Part shown: positions 16,315 through 25,619 of the stretch, piece after piece | How the letters are laid out: each line of letters starts with the position of its first letter | How positions within the stretch are numbered: the stretch's first letter is position 1 | Source: Butyrivibrio sp. | Lineage (GTDB): Bacteria > Bacillota > Clostridia > Lachnospirales > Lachnospiraceae | DNA length: 61,370 nucleotides | Reading direction: 5' to 3' | Assembly: GCF_015056685.1 (NCBI RefSeq) | Contig: NZ_SVFW01000009.1 | Coordinates: 29,231-90,600, forward strand | The notes under the pieces: model-generated | Database searches by the model: none | Told to the model about the DNA's origin: nothing | Seen by the model: only the letters and a program-made list of their open reading frames with translations | Position numbers and translations under genes: made by a program

Positions 16315-19300
16315 TTACAGTATATTCAAAAGCCCATCTCTGTCAACCGCTCCCATAAGGCGCTTAATTTCGCTATGTTTTGAAGCATACTCCTGTGGAA
16401 TGCGATAGTCTTCAAGCATTTTCATTATGTCATCAGCACTGTCAAAATATGATGCAGAAACAAATTCTTTTATGGAAGCATATGCGCTCTCAAGCTCAGA
16501 GGCATCTATTTCAGGTTTATCATTATCTTCTTCCTGAGTAAGCGAAGAAAGCTTTACGTTATAACTTCTATAAAGATTCAAAAGCTCAGGAGTCAGTTTC
16601 TTTATTTCCTCTATGTTCTCGTCATTGCCGCACTGTTCAAGATATTCAGCCTTATCAGCAAGGTCTATCGCGCCAATTGCCCTGGCCGAGCTCTTTAGTC
16701 CATGAACATAGATGGTATAGTTCTTGATATTTCCCTCAGCCTCGTATCTTTCAATAAGACCAGACCTCTCATCAATAGCAAGTTTGAAATCTTTCATTAC
16801 TTCTTTTGCCACATCAGCAGAACCGCACCTTGCAATAGCTGTCTCTATATCTATGCCGCTGACTTTCAGGATATCCTGCATAGCCTCTTTATCCGTTTCT
16901 TTTTCTTCTTCCTCATTTGAAACGAAGTCATTGTCACCCGGTCTTGAAACCTTGAAAGATGGCAGGTAACTCATTATCATGTCTTCGAGTTTTATAGGAT
17001 CTACAGGCTTTGACATGTAATTGGTGAAGCCTTCCTTGAAGTACATCTCTCTGGATCCCGATACCGCATTGGCTGTAAGCGCAATTACCGGAGTCTTCTT
17101 GTTGAGATTGCCGCTAAGCTCCTCCATTGCATGGAAGGTCTGAATACCATCCATCTCAGGCATTCTGTGATCCAAAAAGATAATGTCATATCTGTTTTTG
17201 GTCACAAGATCAAGGGCCTCCATTCCACTGGTTGCAGTATCAACAACTATCTGAGTCTTCTTTAGAAGTCCCTCTACAACCGTCAGGTTAGTCCTTGTGT
17301 CATCAACAACAAGTATCCTTGCATCAGGCGCATGGAAGGTTTCATGGTAATCATGAGTATCCTTTACCGCCTCATTGTAAGCCTCACTGAAATTACCGAT
17401 AGGCTCCATATCCACAACTTTTTGAGCTATAGCAAAAGAAAACTCGGATCCTTTTCCATACTCACTTTTTACTTTGAGCTCTGAATCCATCATGGACAAG
17501 AGGCTGTTTACAATGTTGATTCCAAGTCCGGAGCCTTCTATTGTCCTGTTTCTCTTTTCATCAATTCTTTCAAAAGCTCCGGAAAGCTTATCAATATCCT
17601 CTTCCTTGATTCCAATTCCGGTGTCAGTTACCTTTACTTCAAGAAGAATCTTGTTTTCATCATAGGCATCCTCTGGATTTTCAGCCTCAATGTTCTTATA
17701 AGTAATATCAATGGTAACGCTGCCCACTTCGGTATATTTTATAGCATTCGTAACAATATTGATGATGCACTGTTTTATACGAACCTCATCACCATAAAGA
17801 ACATGTGGGATTTCTTCTTCAACATTTACGATCATCTCAAGGTTCTTCTCAACAGCCCTGACTCTTGCCATATTGACGACGTCATTGATAAGAGACCTGA
17901 GTTCGTACTCAACAGGGATTATCTCCAGTTTTCCTGCTTCTATCTTGGAAAAATCAAGGACATCATTAATTAGCGCCAAAAGAGTCTTACCTGAACTCTG
18001 AATGTCTTTTGCATACTGGATCACAGTACTGTCGTTTGATTCCCTGAGTATCATCTCATCAAATCCAAGAACTGCATTAATAGGAGTTCTGATCTCATGA
18101 GATATGTTTGAAAGGAACCGCGATTTAGCCTCATTGGCGCTCTTTTCGATATTCAGCTGATCCTCTATACTCTGCCTTGTTTTTACAAGTTCAATGTATT
18201 CCATCAATCTGTATATAGTCAGGTCTACAGCGTGGTATAATTCTTCGATTTCATCGCCGGTGCTTATATGCAGATCATGAACTTCCTTCACATTCGCATT
18301 AATATCGATATCATTGGAGTTATAGATTTCCGTGACAGCCTTGGATAAACTCCTTATAGGTCTTGCGATTCTGCGCTGGGCATATCTGTTAACAAATAAT
18401 GCAAGTGGAATTACTATAATCGAGATAAGCATGGCAAGCTTCACACCAAAGGCTGTACTTCCAAGCTGATATCCATTAGTCTCAAGTTCCTCAGTGCTTG
18501 CGATAACATCATCCATCATAGTGATACTTACTCTGCTCTCAAGCATCTCAGCATTGGAGACATCGCGCCATCTTTCATCAATAGCAGAGTTTTCCGCAGT
18601 ACTCTCAATGGATTTCACCTTCATTGTAGGTATAAGGGTATTTGATGCCAGTTCTGCTGAAAAGCCAAGAACAATGGCCTCGAACACGATAATCTGCATG
18701 ACTACCGCGCCAATCTTGGATTTTCCTTCAACCTCGTATCTCTCATCTTCATCAAGAATTGAAGGATCCACGTAATACTTTCCATTTCCAAGCTTTAGCT
18801 TTTTTTCTGTGGGCATGAACCTGAAAAATGCATACACTATCAGACACCCGATAAAACACCCCGGTGCCTCATTAAAAAAGAAATATACATGTTTAAGTCC
18901 TGAAAAATCTGCCAGACTCTTTCCTGCCAAAAGGAACAGGATGATTCCCCAGAAATTACCTGTAAGGATCTGCAAAAATACAGCTGTTAATAATGTTTTT
19001 GGAATATTAGCAAAGAATTTCCTTCTGGCGAGCATGTCTGTCACGCAGCAGACCAAAAGGTAAATAAAACATAGATAAGAAAAGCTGCTATAAGCAATAG
19101 ATTTATAGATAAACACAACAAGCACACTGATCATTCCGGGCACAGCCCCTCCAAGGGCTGTAACCAGAATGATCGGGATGTATTTGAAAATATAGTAAAC
19201 ACCGGCAACGACCTGATTCATATCGTCAACGTACAGTATCTGCCTGTTGTAAAGTATCGTAAAAAACGATGCTAAAACAATCATGAAAAGGTCTATCAGT

Positions 19301-19332
19301 ACTTTTTCCGGAATCTTCCTATTCTTTTTCAT
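16315..19332 (-). CDS. Hybrid sensor histidine kinase with receiver and Hpt domains
   Basis: 1005 residues. An N-terminal block of about six membrane helices (10-185) is followed by another helix, an extracytoplasmic loop, a further helix (about 300) and HAMP. Then come HisKA (FLSNISHEIRTPINAVLG), HATPase (IINIVTNAIKYT, DTGIGI, GSGLGI), a receiver (ILVVDD, IIFLDHRMP, YMSKPV) and a C-terminal Hpt domain (IYVHGLKSSARAIGA). All phosphorelay residues are present. The ATG at 19332 is preceded by AGAGG just after the hydrogenase stop. Being adjacent to the hydrogenase suggests a redox or hydrogen-linked signal; this is inference. Confidence 0.93.
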   Translation of the reverse strand: MKKNRKIPEKVLIDLFMIVLASFFTILYNRQILYVDDMNQVVAGVYYIFKYIPIILVTALGGAVPGMISVLVVFIYKSIAYSSFSYLCFIYLLVCCVTDMLARRKFFANIPKTLLTAVFLQILTGNFWGIILFLLAGKSLADFSGLKHVYFFFNEAPGCFIGCLIVYAFFRFMPTEKKLKLGNGKYYVDPSILDEDERYEVEGKSKIGAVVMQIIVFEAIVLGFSAELASNTLIPTMKVKSIESTAENSAIDERWRDVSNAEMLESRVSITMMDDVIASTEELETNGYQLGSTAFGVKLAMLISIIVIPLALFVNRYAQRRIARPIRSLSKAVTEIYNSNDIDINANVKEVHDLHISTGDEIEELYHAVDLTIYRLMEYIELVKTRQSIEDQLNIEKSANEAKSRFLSNISHEIRTPINAVLGFDEMILRESNDSTVIQYAKDIQSSGKTLLALINDVLDFSKIEAGKLEIIPVEYELRSLINDVVNMARVRAVEKNLEMIVNVEEEIPHVLYGDEVRIKQCIINIVTNAIKYTEVGSVTIDITYKNIEAENPEDAYDENKILLEVKVTDTGIGIKEEDIDKLSGAFERIDEKRNRTIEGSGLGINIVNSLLSMMDSELKVKSEYGKGSEFSFAIAQKVVDMEPIGNFSEAYNEAVKDTHDYHETFHAPDARILVVDDTRTNLTVVEGLLKKTQIVVDTATSGMEALDLVTKNRYDIIFLDHRMPEMDGIQTFHAMEELSGNLNKKTPVIALTANAVSGSREMYFKEGFTNYMSKPVDPIKLEDMIMSYLPSFKVSRPGDNDFVSNEEEEKETDKEAMQDILKVSGIDIETAIARCGSADVAKEVMKDFKLAIDERSGLIERYEAEGNIKNYTIYVHGLKSSARAIGAIDLADKAEYLEQCGNDENIEEIKKLTPELLNLYRSYNVKLSSLTQEEDNDKPEIDASELESAYASIKEFVSASYFDSADDIMKMLEDYRIPQEYASKHSEIKRLMGAVDRDGLLNIL

Positions 19333-19352
19333 AAAAGCCTCTAAAGTCTGTA

Positions 19353-20825
19353 TCACATGTGTCCATCACGATGCATAGAAAACTTATCCATCGGATAGTT
19401 TTTCAGGTTCTCCAAAACTTTTCTGTCATCTGCTTTTGAAAGCAGTGTCTCCCTGGCCTTAGTAATCTCCGTATAATGTTTATGTCTCGACGGGCCACCA
19501 ACGCATCCGCCCGGGCAAACCATTCCTTCAACGAAATCTTCAGGAAGCTTGCCAACCTTTAAGAGTGTGAGTGCTTTTTTACATTCTGCGCCGCCTGCTG
19601 CTCGAAGGAGCTTTAGCTGTGAAGTATCTACTCCTCTCTCCTGCATGCACTCTATAACTGCATTTGCTACGCCGCCGCTTGTGGCAAATCTCTTTCCCCA
19701 GATAGATGATTCCTGATATTCATCAGAAACAGGCTCAAATTTAATATCTTTTGATCTCATGAGAGCTCTAAGTTCACCATATGTAACTACATAATCAGCA
19801 TTCCCAGGTATTGATTTATCCTGCGCTTCAGATTTTTTAGCTATACAAGGTCCCACAAATACTGTCACGCATCCGGGTCTTGTTGCCTTTAAATATCTTG
19901 AGATGGCGCACATAGGAGAAACTGTGCTGGACATATTGTCCCTGTACTGATCTGGGAAGTGCTTTTTTAGCATATTTATAAATGCAGGACAACAGGAGGT
20001 TGTCATCTTATGTCCTTTTTCAAAAGCTTCTGTCCACTCCTCAGACTCGTAAGCAGCTGTCATATCTCCGCCAAGTCCAACCTCAACCATATCGGCAAAG
20101 CCTATCTTTTTAAGGCCCTCTTTTATGGACGCCATGCTAATGTCTTCGCCAAACTGACCTTCCGTTGCCGGAGCGCACATTGCAATTACTTCCTTGCCTG
20201 CCTTTATCTCTTTTATGATATCAACCAGGAAAGTCTTACTGCCTATAGCCGCGAACGGACAGCTGTGTATGCAGTGGCCGCACTGAATGCATTTATCCTC
20301 ATCAATCTTGCAGTAGCCATATTCATCGTATGTGATGGCACCTACAGGACATGCCTTCTTACATGGTCTTTCGAGATGCACGATCGCGTTATAAGGACAG
20401 GCGTTAGCGCACATTCCGCACTCTTTACACTTGGCCGGGTCAATGTGCATATGCGTATCACCGGGTGTTATGGCTCCAAACTTACACGAATTAAGACACG
20501 CTTTTCCCATACAGAATCTGCAGTTATCAGTAACAGAATATGCTGAAATAGGACACTCATCACAAGCCGGGTCAATTACCTGAACAATATTCTCAGAATC
20601 CGGATTATATGACGGATTCTTGGCCTGAGCCAGTCTTATTCTCTGTCTTACAATTTCTCTTTCCTTGTAAACACAGCATCTGTAAGATGGCTTAGGTCCG
20701 GGAATGATCTTAAGGATGAGCTCCTCAATATGTTCAGGATCATTTTTGCCATCCCATTCAAGTCGGCAGACCTGCTCCATGATATTGTGCTTAAAACGAT
20801 TCATACTTTCGTCATTTGTAACCAT
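19353..20825 (-). CDS. Monomeric [FeFe]-hydrogenase, group B-like
   Basis: 490 residues. The N-terminal half is rich in 4Fe-4S cysteine motifs (CRFCMGKACLNSC, CKECGMCANACP, CKKACP, CIQCGHCIHSCP). The C-terminal half has the three H-cluster motifs: TTSCCPAF (L1), VGPCIAKKSEA (L2) and EGMVCPGGCVGGP (L3). TSCCPAF rather than TSCCPGW points to the group B clade, whose physiological role is poorly known. There is no C-terminal PAS domain as in sensory group C. larB is 45 bp upstream and the histidine kinase starts 20 bp downstream, so one transcript is likely. Confidence 0.92.
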   Translation of the reverse strand: MVTNDESMNRFKHNIMEQVCRLEWDGKNDPEHIEELILKIIPGPKPSYRCCVYKEREIVRQRIRLAQAKNPSYNPDSENIVQVIDPACDECPISAYSVTDNCRFCMGKACLNSCKFGAITPGDTHMHIDPAKCKECGMCANACPYNAIVHLERPCKKACPVGAITYDEYGYCKIDEDKCIQCGHCIHSCPFAAIGSKTFLVDIIKEIKAGKEVIAMCAPATEGQFGEDISMASIKEGLKKIGFADMVEVGLGGDMTAAYESEEWTEAFEKGHKMTTSCCPAFINMLKKHFPDQYRDNMSSTVSPMCAISRYLKATRPGCVTVFVGPCIAKKSEAQDKSIPGNADYVVTYGELRALMRSKDIKFEPVSDEYQESSIWGKRFATSGGVANAVIECMQERGVDTSQLKLLRAAGGAECKKALTLLKVGKLPEDFVEGMVCPGGCVGGPSRHKHYTEITKARETLLSKADDRKVLENLKNYPMDKFSMHRDGHM

Positions 20826-20870
20826 AAAAATCCCCTTTTTTTGTTACTGTTCAGTTCCTGAATAGTAACT

Positions 20871-21641
20871 TCATTTCTTATTAATCATACTTGCCAGATA
20901 CCCTGCGCCAAATCCGTTGTCTATATTGACAACACTTACCCCACTGGCGCATGAATTGAGCATGGATAAAAGAGCTGCAAGTCCGCCAAAAGCTGCTCCA
21001 TAGCCTACACTTGTAGGAACAGCAATGACCGGGCAGTCTGCCAATCCGCCCACAACACTTGCAAGTGCGCCCTCCATTCCTGCAATAGCAATAATGACAT
21101 TGGCGCTCATAATATGCTCCATGCTCTCTTTATTTATAAGTCGGTGTATTCCTGCCACACCAACATCATAAAGCCTTACTACATTATTCCCCAGAAATTC
21201 CGCTGTCCTGGCGGCTTCTTCCGCAACAGGCATATCGCTTGTTCCACCCGTTGCAACAACTATTTTTCCAACTGCCTTGGATTTATCAGGCATTTGACCT
21301 GCTATGCCAATTTTGCTGAGCTCATCATAGTTAAGCTCAAGTCCATCGTCTTTTTTGTTCTGTAAAAAGAAATCCTTTGCCTCCACAGACATTCTCGTGA
21401 TAAGAACACTTTGTTGCCCGTGAGATAGAAGTTTTTTGGTTATCTCAAGGATCTGGTCAGGAGTCTTACCCTGTCCATATATGACTTCAGGAGCTCCCTG
21501 CCGTAAACCTCTGTGAAAATCAGGCTTTGCAAACCCCATATCCTCAAATGGCGCTTCTTTTAGCTTAAGTAGCGCATCATCTATCGAACTTTCGCCCTTT
21601 TTAACAGATTCCAAAAGCTCCTTTATAGCTTTTTCGTCCAT
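20871..21641 (-). CDS. larB: LarB: pyridinium-3,5-biscarboxylic acid mononucleotide synthase-like (AIR-carboxylase fold)
   Basis: 256 residues. It has the LarB N-terminal helix region (LLESVKKGESSIDDAL), LRQGAPEVIYGQGKTPDQI, and the PurE-like core GKIVVATGGTSDMPVAEEAA, YDVGVAGIHRL, IAIAGMEGALASVVGGL and a Gly-rich C terminus. LarB carboxylates nicotinic acid adenine dinucleotide in nickel-pincer cofactor synthesis. larC and larE are not in the window, so either they are elsewhere or the protein has another role. It heads the hydrogenase-kinase train. Confidence 0.9.
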   Translation of the reverse strand: MDEKAIKELLESVKKGESSIDDALLKLKEAPFEDMGFAKPDFHRGLRQGAPEVIYGQGKTPDQILEITKKLLSHGQQSVLITRMSVEAKDFFLQNKKDDGLELNYDELSKIGIAGQMPDKSKAVGKIVVATGGTSDMPVAEEAARTAEFLGNNVVRLYDVGVAGIHRLINKESMEHIMSANVIIAIAGMEGALASVVGGLADCPVIAVPTSVGYGAAFGGLAALLSMLNSCASGVSVVNIDNGFGAGYLASMINKK

Positions 21642-21767
21642 TTTTATTCTCCTTAGATTGCCTTTCAGGGCATACTTTCCATTTATAATATTCTATCATA
21701 ACAAGAGTATAAATAATTATAAAAAAAATCATAAAAGACCAAGTGCTGTTATGAACATAAAATTATG

Positions 21768-21773
21768 ATATAA
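21768..21773 (+). promoter_or_regulatory. -10 element for the 64-residue gene
   Basis: TATAAT at 21768-21773, 40 bp before the start codon at 21814 and its GGGAGG site. No clear -35. The spacer 21642-21813 also serves the divergent larB gene. Confidence 0.5.
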
Positions 21774-21813
21774 TCAGTTTCGCATTTTCGTTTTATAAAA
21801 AGGGAGGTTCTTT

Positions 21814-22008
21814 ATGAATATTCATCTTTGTAAAGGTGACGAAACACTGGATCAGGCACTTGAATACGTCAATGAGCACGACAGTGAAGGAAGAAAATAC
21901 ACTTTCGATAAGGACGCTGACAGATGCTACATAGGGGATGAAGCCTTTGCGAGCGCACCTGTTCTTATAAATTACAAAAACACATATTATGCTTTGCACG
22001 AAGTATAA
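21814..22008 (+). CDS. Hypothetical protein, 64 residues
   Basis: A short acidic soluble protein (starts MNIHLCKGDETLDQALEYVNEH) behind a strong AAAGGGAGG site. No signal peptide or membrane helix. It begins a two-gene rightward unit with the YczE-like gene 34 bp downstream. I do not recognise a family. Confidence 0.7.
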   Translation: MNIHLCKGDETLDQALEYVNEHDSEGRKYTFDKDADRCYIGDEAFASAPVLINYKNTYYALHEV

Positions 22009-22042
22009 GAATAAATATCAAAAAAAGTAAAAGGAAAGAATA

Positions 22043-22702
22043 ATGGACTCTATCAAGAATGCTATCAAAGATTATTTCACTCAAAAAGACTTCAAAAAGC
22101 GCCTCATTTTAATGCTTGTCGGCGTTTTTCTCATGGGATTTTTCCTATCCTTCCTCATTGAAGTTGACCTGGGAACAGACCCATGCACATTTATGAATCT
22201 CACCATTTCAAGGCGTCTTGGGATTCTTCTTGGAACCTGGCAGCTTGCTCTTAACACAGTTCTTTTCATATTCGTCATAATTTGGGGAAGAAAATATATT
22301 GGACTTGGAACCATTGCAAACATGGTTTTTGTAGGATACATAGCTGACTTTTTCTGTTTTGTATGGAGCAAAACGATCCCAGAAAGATTCTTTACTGTTT
22401 TTCCTTCAAGAGCAATCATTTTCGTAATTGCCCTATTTTGCTTCATTGTTGCCGTATCGTTTTATATCAATGCAGCCATGGGAGTTGCCCCATACGATGC
22501 AATGCCTCAGATAATATCTGACAAAGTATTAAAAAAGGTGAAGTTCACCTACATAAGAATGGCATACGACTTTTTGGTCATCATTGTTGGAGTCTTATTT
22601 GGTGGCACACCAAACATAGGAATCATCCTTATGGCGCTGTTCCTTGGCCCCGTCATAACAGTCGTAGGTAAAAAACTAAACGACTACATTTTTCATCTTT
22701 AA
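22043..22702 (+). CDS. YczE/YitT-like integral membrane protein
   Basis: 219 residues with five or six hydrophobic helices. IEVDLGTDPCTFMN near the first helix and YINAAMGVAPYDAMPQ in the middle match the repeated G-x-x-P-x-D motif of the YczE/YyaS/YitT family. Function in this family is not established. The start follows AAAGGAAAG; the gene ends before a clear terminator. Confidence 0.82.
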   Translation: MDSIKNAIKDYFTQKDFKKRLILMLVGVFLMGFFLSFLIEVDLGTDPCTFMNLTISRRLGILLGTWQLALNTVLFIFVIIWGRKYIGLGTIANMVFVGYIADFFCFVWSKTIPERFFTVFPSRAIIFVIALFCFIVAVSFYINAAMGVAPYDAMPQIISDKVLKKVKFTYIRMAYDFLVIIVGVLFGGTPNIGIILMALFLGPVITVVGKKLNDYIFHL

Positions 22703-22714
22703 TTTAAGAAAAGT

Positions 22715-22753
22715 AAGAGCTGTGAATGATTTCTCATTTCACAGCTCTTTTTA
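22715..22753. terminator. Bidirectional rho-independent terminator
   Basis: AAGAGCTGTGAA and TTCACAGCTCTT form a 12-bp stem followed by a T-run, between the convergent YczE-like gene and the 82-residue gene. Confidence 0.9.
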
Positions 22754-22758
22754 TCTCA

Positions 22759-23007
22759 TTATGCTCTGATCTTTACAAAAGCCACTGGCTTTTTCTCTTC
22801 AACATGCTCTGTTCTGCGAACCAGGTCAGTTGTGTGAACTGTGTACTCTGATTCCTCTTCCTCATCGAACATGTTTCCTGAGCCCAGCATATCAAGCGCT
22901 TTAAACTTGCCGTATGATAAGTTCTGCTCCTTTGCCTTAATCGCATCAGTCATAATTGCAATGCAACTCTGGCTCATGCCTGTTTTTGTCTTTGCGGAAC
23001 GTCTCAT
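22759..23007 (-). CDS. Hypothetical protein, 82 residues
   Basis: Starts MRRSAKTKTGMSQSCIAIM behind TGGAGGAA; the frame extends 7 codons upstream but the ATG at 23007 has the site. It is basic at the start and acidic in the middle (DEEEESE), with no membrane helix. Its mRNA begins with a structured leader (23043-23122). I recognise no family. Confidence 0.7.
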   Translation of the reverse strand: MRRSAKTKTGMSQSCIAIMTDAIKAKEQNLSYGKFKALDMLGSGNMFDEEEESEYTVHTTDLVRRTEHVEEKKPVAFVKIRA

Positions 23008-23042
23008 TATTAAATTCCTCCATCTCATAAGAAAATTTTTTT

Positions 23043-23133
23043 CATCAGATGAAACGGCGTGTAAAGTAACTTTTTCAGGCCCCTCAACCTATTGTATCTC
23101 TACACCATTTTTTCATCTAATGGGTACATTATA
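23043..23133 (-). promoter_or_regulatory. Promoter plus structured 5' leader RNA upstream of the 82-residue gene
   Basis: TATAAT lies at 23133-23128 on the minus strand, so transcription should begin near 23122. The leader then folds by eye: CATTAGATGAAA (23122-23111) pairs with TTTCATCTGATG (23054-23043), GGTGTA pairs with TACACGCC inside it, and AGG..CCT closes a loop containing TGAGGGG. The first transcribed base opens the outer stem, and the ribosome binding site follows about 20 nt after the structure. A riboswitch or protein-binding leader is possible; I cannot match it to a known class. Confidence 0.5.
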
Positions 23134-23201
23134 TACCATGCCCTTATAAAATGGTAGACGCTTTACTGTTTTAAAATATTAAATTTTTATGAAATAAAAT
23201 T

Positions 23202-23939
23202 TCATCTTTGTACTTTAATTCGATCATCTCCGGCCAGATAATTAAGCAGAGCCTGCCTTGCATGCTCTTTATCAGTGGCCTCTACGCTTACCAGGAACTG
23301 ATAGGTATGCTTCTTACCTCCCTCCATCTGACTAAGCCTTTCAGCCTCTGCGATAGATTTGTCCCTTGTGTCCTCGCTTGTCATCTCCATTATGTCGTTG
23401 ATGGCAAATGTCTTAAATATCTCTTTGTATTTTTCATCAGTAAGATACTTGTCAATAAGCGATATAGTGTTTCCAAGGTTTAAGTATGCTCCGTGAAGAA
23501 AGCTCTCCATGTCAAGGATCTCACCATTTTTATTGCTGGTCTCTTCATCCCAGGAAAGTTCCTGGTTCATGATCTCTTCTGTCTTATCCATGTTGGCTTT
23601 TTGCCAATCCATAACATACCACTTCCAGATCTGAAGACGTTTTCTGTTCACGTCCTCATCACTAAGTTCAGCCATTTTCTGAACAGCATGTCTTACGCCT
23701 CTTGAAATGAGAGCATCATTAGAATTGGCTATTTCATATTTGCGGCTCTGCACCTCTGCTTTCTTTACTGTATTTTCAATTTTAAGTCCCAGTTCCCCAT
23801 CCGATATACGTATGAGAAAAAGAGAATAATCTCCATGACGTGCAATCACAACAGGTCTTTCAACAAGAATAGTATCCTTAAACTCGTTAAATGACTTGAG
23901 AACATCATCATTTTGAATATAACGAAAGGTTCTGCTCAT
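23202..23939 (-). CDS. Hypothetical protein, last gene of the c-di-GMP operon
   Basis: 245 residues, soluble and charged, starting MSRTFRYIQNDDVLKSFNEFKD directly after the stop of the degenerate GGDEF-EAL gene, with AAGGGGA as its site. No signal peptide or transmembrane segment. The C-terminal part (GGKKHTYQFLVSVEATDKEHARQALLNYLAGDD) looks like a small alpha-beta domain. I recognise no family. Zero-gap coupling suggests it works with the c-di-GMP protein. Confidence 0.75.
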   Translation of the reverse strand: MSRTFRYIQNDDVLKSFNEFKDTILVERPVVIARHGDYSLFLIRISDGELGLKIENTVKKAEVQSRKYEIANSNDALISRGVRHAVQKMAELSDEDVNRKRLQIWKWYVMDWQKANMDKTEEIMNQELSWDEETSNKNGEILDMESFLHGAYLNLGNTISLIDKYLTDEKYKEIFKTFAINDIMEMTSEDTRDKSIAEAERLSQMEGGKKHTYQFLVSVEATDKEHARQALLNYLAGDDRIKVQR

Positions 23940-25592
23940 TTAATTCCCCTTTTTAAGGTATTGTTCCTTAAATTTATCAATTCTGCAGGGTCTTCCCAAA
24001 AGGTAGCCCATCATCTCTGATATAGGATAGCTCCTGGCTATTCTCAAAGTCTCCTCATCTTCTATACCCGTATAGCAGGTTCTGATTCCAAGCCTGTGGG
24101 TAAAAGAAGTGATTGCCTCCACCATGTACTTGTTAGTAAGATTTCCGGCTATTCCGCCAGTCACTGCAGGTACAAGGTTTACCAGATCAATTGGTAAATG
24201 TCTTACATAATCCAGAGAAGCAAAGTCAGAAACATCAAGTCCCACCTTTATTCCACATGATTTCAAAAACTCTATCTGGCTCTTTAAATGTTCCATTCCG
24301 AGCTGTCTGCTACTCTGTGCCATCTCAAGACATAAACCTGTAGCAGGATAACTTATTTTTCTCAAAATTTCAATAAGGGTAGTTCTGAAATCTGACCTCT
24401 CAAGCTGCATAAATGCAAGGTTTACGCACAAATAAAAATCTCTTTTTTCTTTTCTGATCTCTATGGCATCCCTAAGAGCATTTTCTAAAATCCAGTTCCC
24501 AAGTGTATAAAATACGCTATCCTGTTCAAGCCATGGCAAAAACTCTGCCGGCGACACTTCGCCAAATGGCTCTTTTTTCCACCTTAGAAAAACTTCCATA
24601 CCAACAATTTTTTCCTCTGTAACAGAAAAGATCGGTTGGTATTCCAAATGGAAACCTTCAAATCCATTTAAGATGCAATTTCTTACTGTATCCACAAGTT
24701 CTATGCTGCTTTTATTATTATCAAGCTGATCATTGTGGAAAATTATCAAATTTCCATGTCTCTGGGTCTTGGAATAATCAAGGGCATATTTGGCACTGAT
24801 ATAAATTGAATGTTCATCTATGCCAAAATCTGTCGAGATTATGGCTCCGCCGCCCAGTTCTGCTCCTATTCTTTTTCCCTCAAGACTTAAGTTCTCTCGG
24901 GTAAAAAGTCTGAGCCTTCCATAAAGCTTTTTTACCTCGTCTATATTCATGGTCTCACTAATAAGGGCCATGATCGTTCCTTCGCCCCTATAAGCTTTAC
25001 CCATATTCTCAGATTCCTGTTTTAGCTTGACTGCAAGTGCCCTCAAAATGTTATTGCCGCGCATGTAACCGTATTTTCTGTTTACATCAGCAAAATCAAT
25101 GAAGTTTATCATCAATATGATATACTCTTTTTTCTGAGTCTTAAGGCTTCTCATGTGGTTGAGCATCTCATATTGATTAGGCAAAAGAGTTATCGGGTCA
25201 TTGTTGTCAACAATACCTTTATTTATGATGGAACAAGCATAAAACACAGGTTTTCCTGCATAGTCTTTTATGACCACTCCTCTGCAGGAGCAGACTACAA
25301 ATTCTCCGTTGCGGTTTTTAGCTCTGTACTCAATATTGGGTTCAACCTTTTCTCCTGCAAAAGCCGCATTTATATACTCGTTGTATTTATCTTTGTCATC
25401 CCCATGGATTCTGGTTTCCCAGACACTTGCCGCATTATAGATGTATTCTCCTGCAAGGCCAAAGTATTCAACTGCGTTCTTTGACCACCTCGCTATGTTC
25501 CTCGACATGTCATACACATAAACATAACGGCTTCTGGATGTTACAGCGAAAGTGTCAAAAATCCTGTTTATGGTATCGTATGTTCCTCCCAT
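23940..25592 (-). CDS. PAS-GGDEF-EAL protein with both catalytic domains degenerate
   Basis: 550 residues: PAS (about 20-120), GGDEF-like (about 130-280) and EAL-like (about 300-545). The GGDEF signature is YRGEGTIMAL, so the Gly-Gly-Asp-Glu-Phe core is gone. In the EAL domain the signature is MEVFLRW, the DDFG motif is reduced to SDFA, the catalytic Lys site reads LVNLVP and EGVE reads TGIEDEE. It is therefore probably a c-di-GMP receptor or scaffold rather than an enzyme; this is inference. No membrane helix. It lies between the active cyclase and the unknown gene. Confidence 0.88.
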   Translation of the reverse strand: MGGTYDTINRIFDTFAVTSRSRYVYVYDMSRNIARWSKNAVEYFGLAGEYIYNAASVWETRIHGDDKDKYNEYINAAFAGEKVEPNIEYRAKNRNGEFVVCSCRGVVIKDYAGKPVFYACSIINKGIVDNNDPITLLPNQYEMLNHMRSLKTQKKEYIILMINFIDFADVNRKYGYMRGNNILRALAVKLKQESENMGKAYRGEGTIMALISETMNIDEVKKLYGRLRLFTRENLSLEGKRIGAELGGGAIISTDFGIDEHSIYISAKYALDYSKTQRHGNLIIFHNDQLDNNKSSIELVDTVRNCILNGFEGFHLEYQPIFSVTEEKIVGMEVFLRWKKEPFGEVSPAEFLPWLEQDSVFYTLGNWILENALRDAIEIRKEKRDFYLCVNLAFMQLERSDFRTTLIEILRKISYPATGLCLEMAQSSRQLGMEHLKSQIEFLKSCGIKVGLDVSDFASLDYVRHLPIDLVNLVPAVTGGIAGNLTNKYMVEAITSFTHRLGIRTCYTGIEDEETLRIARSYPISEMMGYLLGRPCRIDKFKEQYLKKGN

Positions 25593-25619
25593 TTTTGTCT
25601 ATCCCCCGTATGCCTTTTA

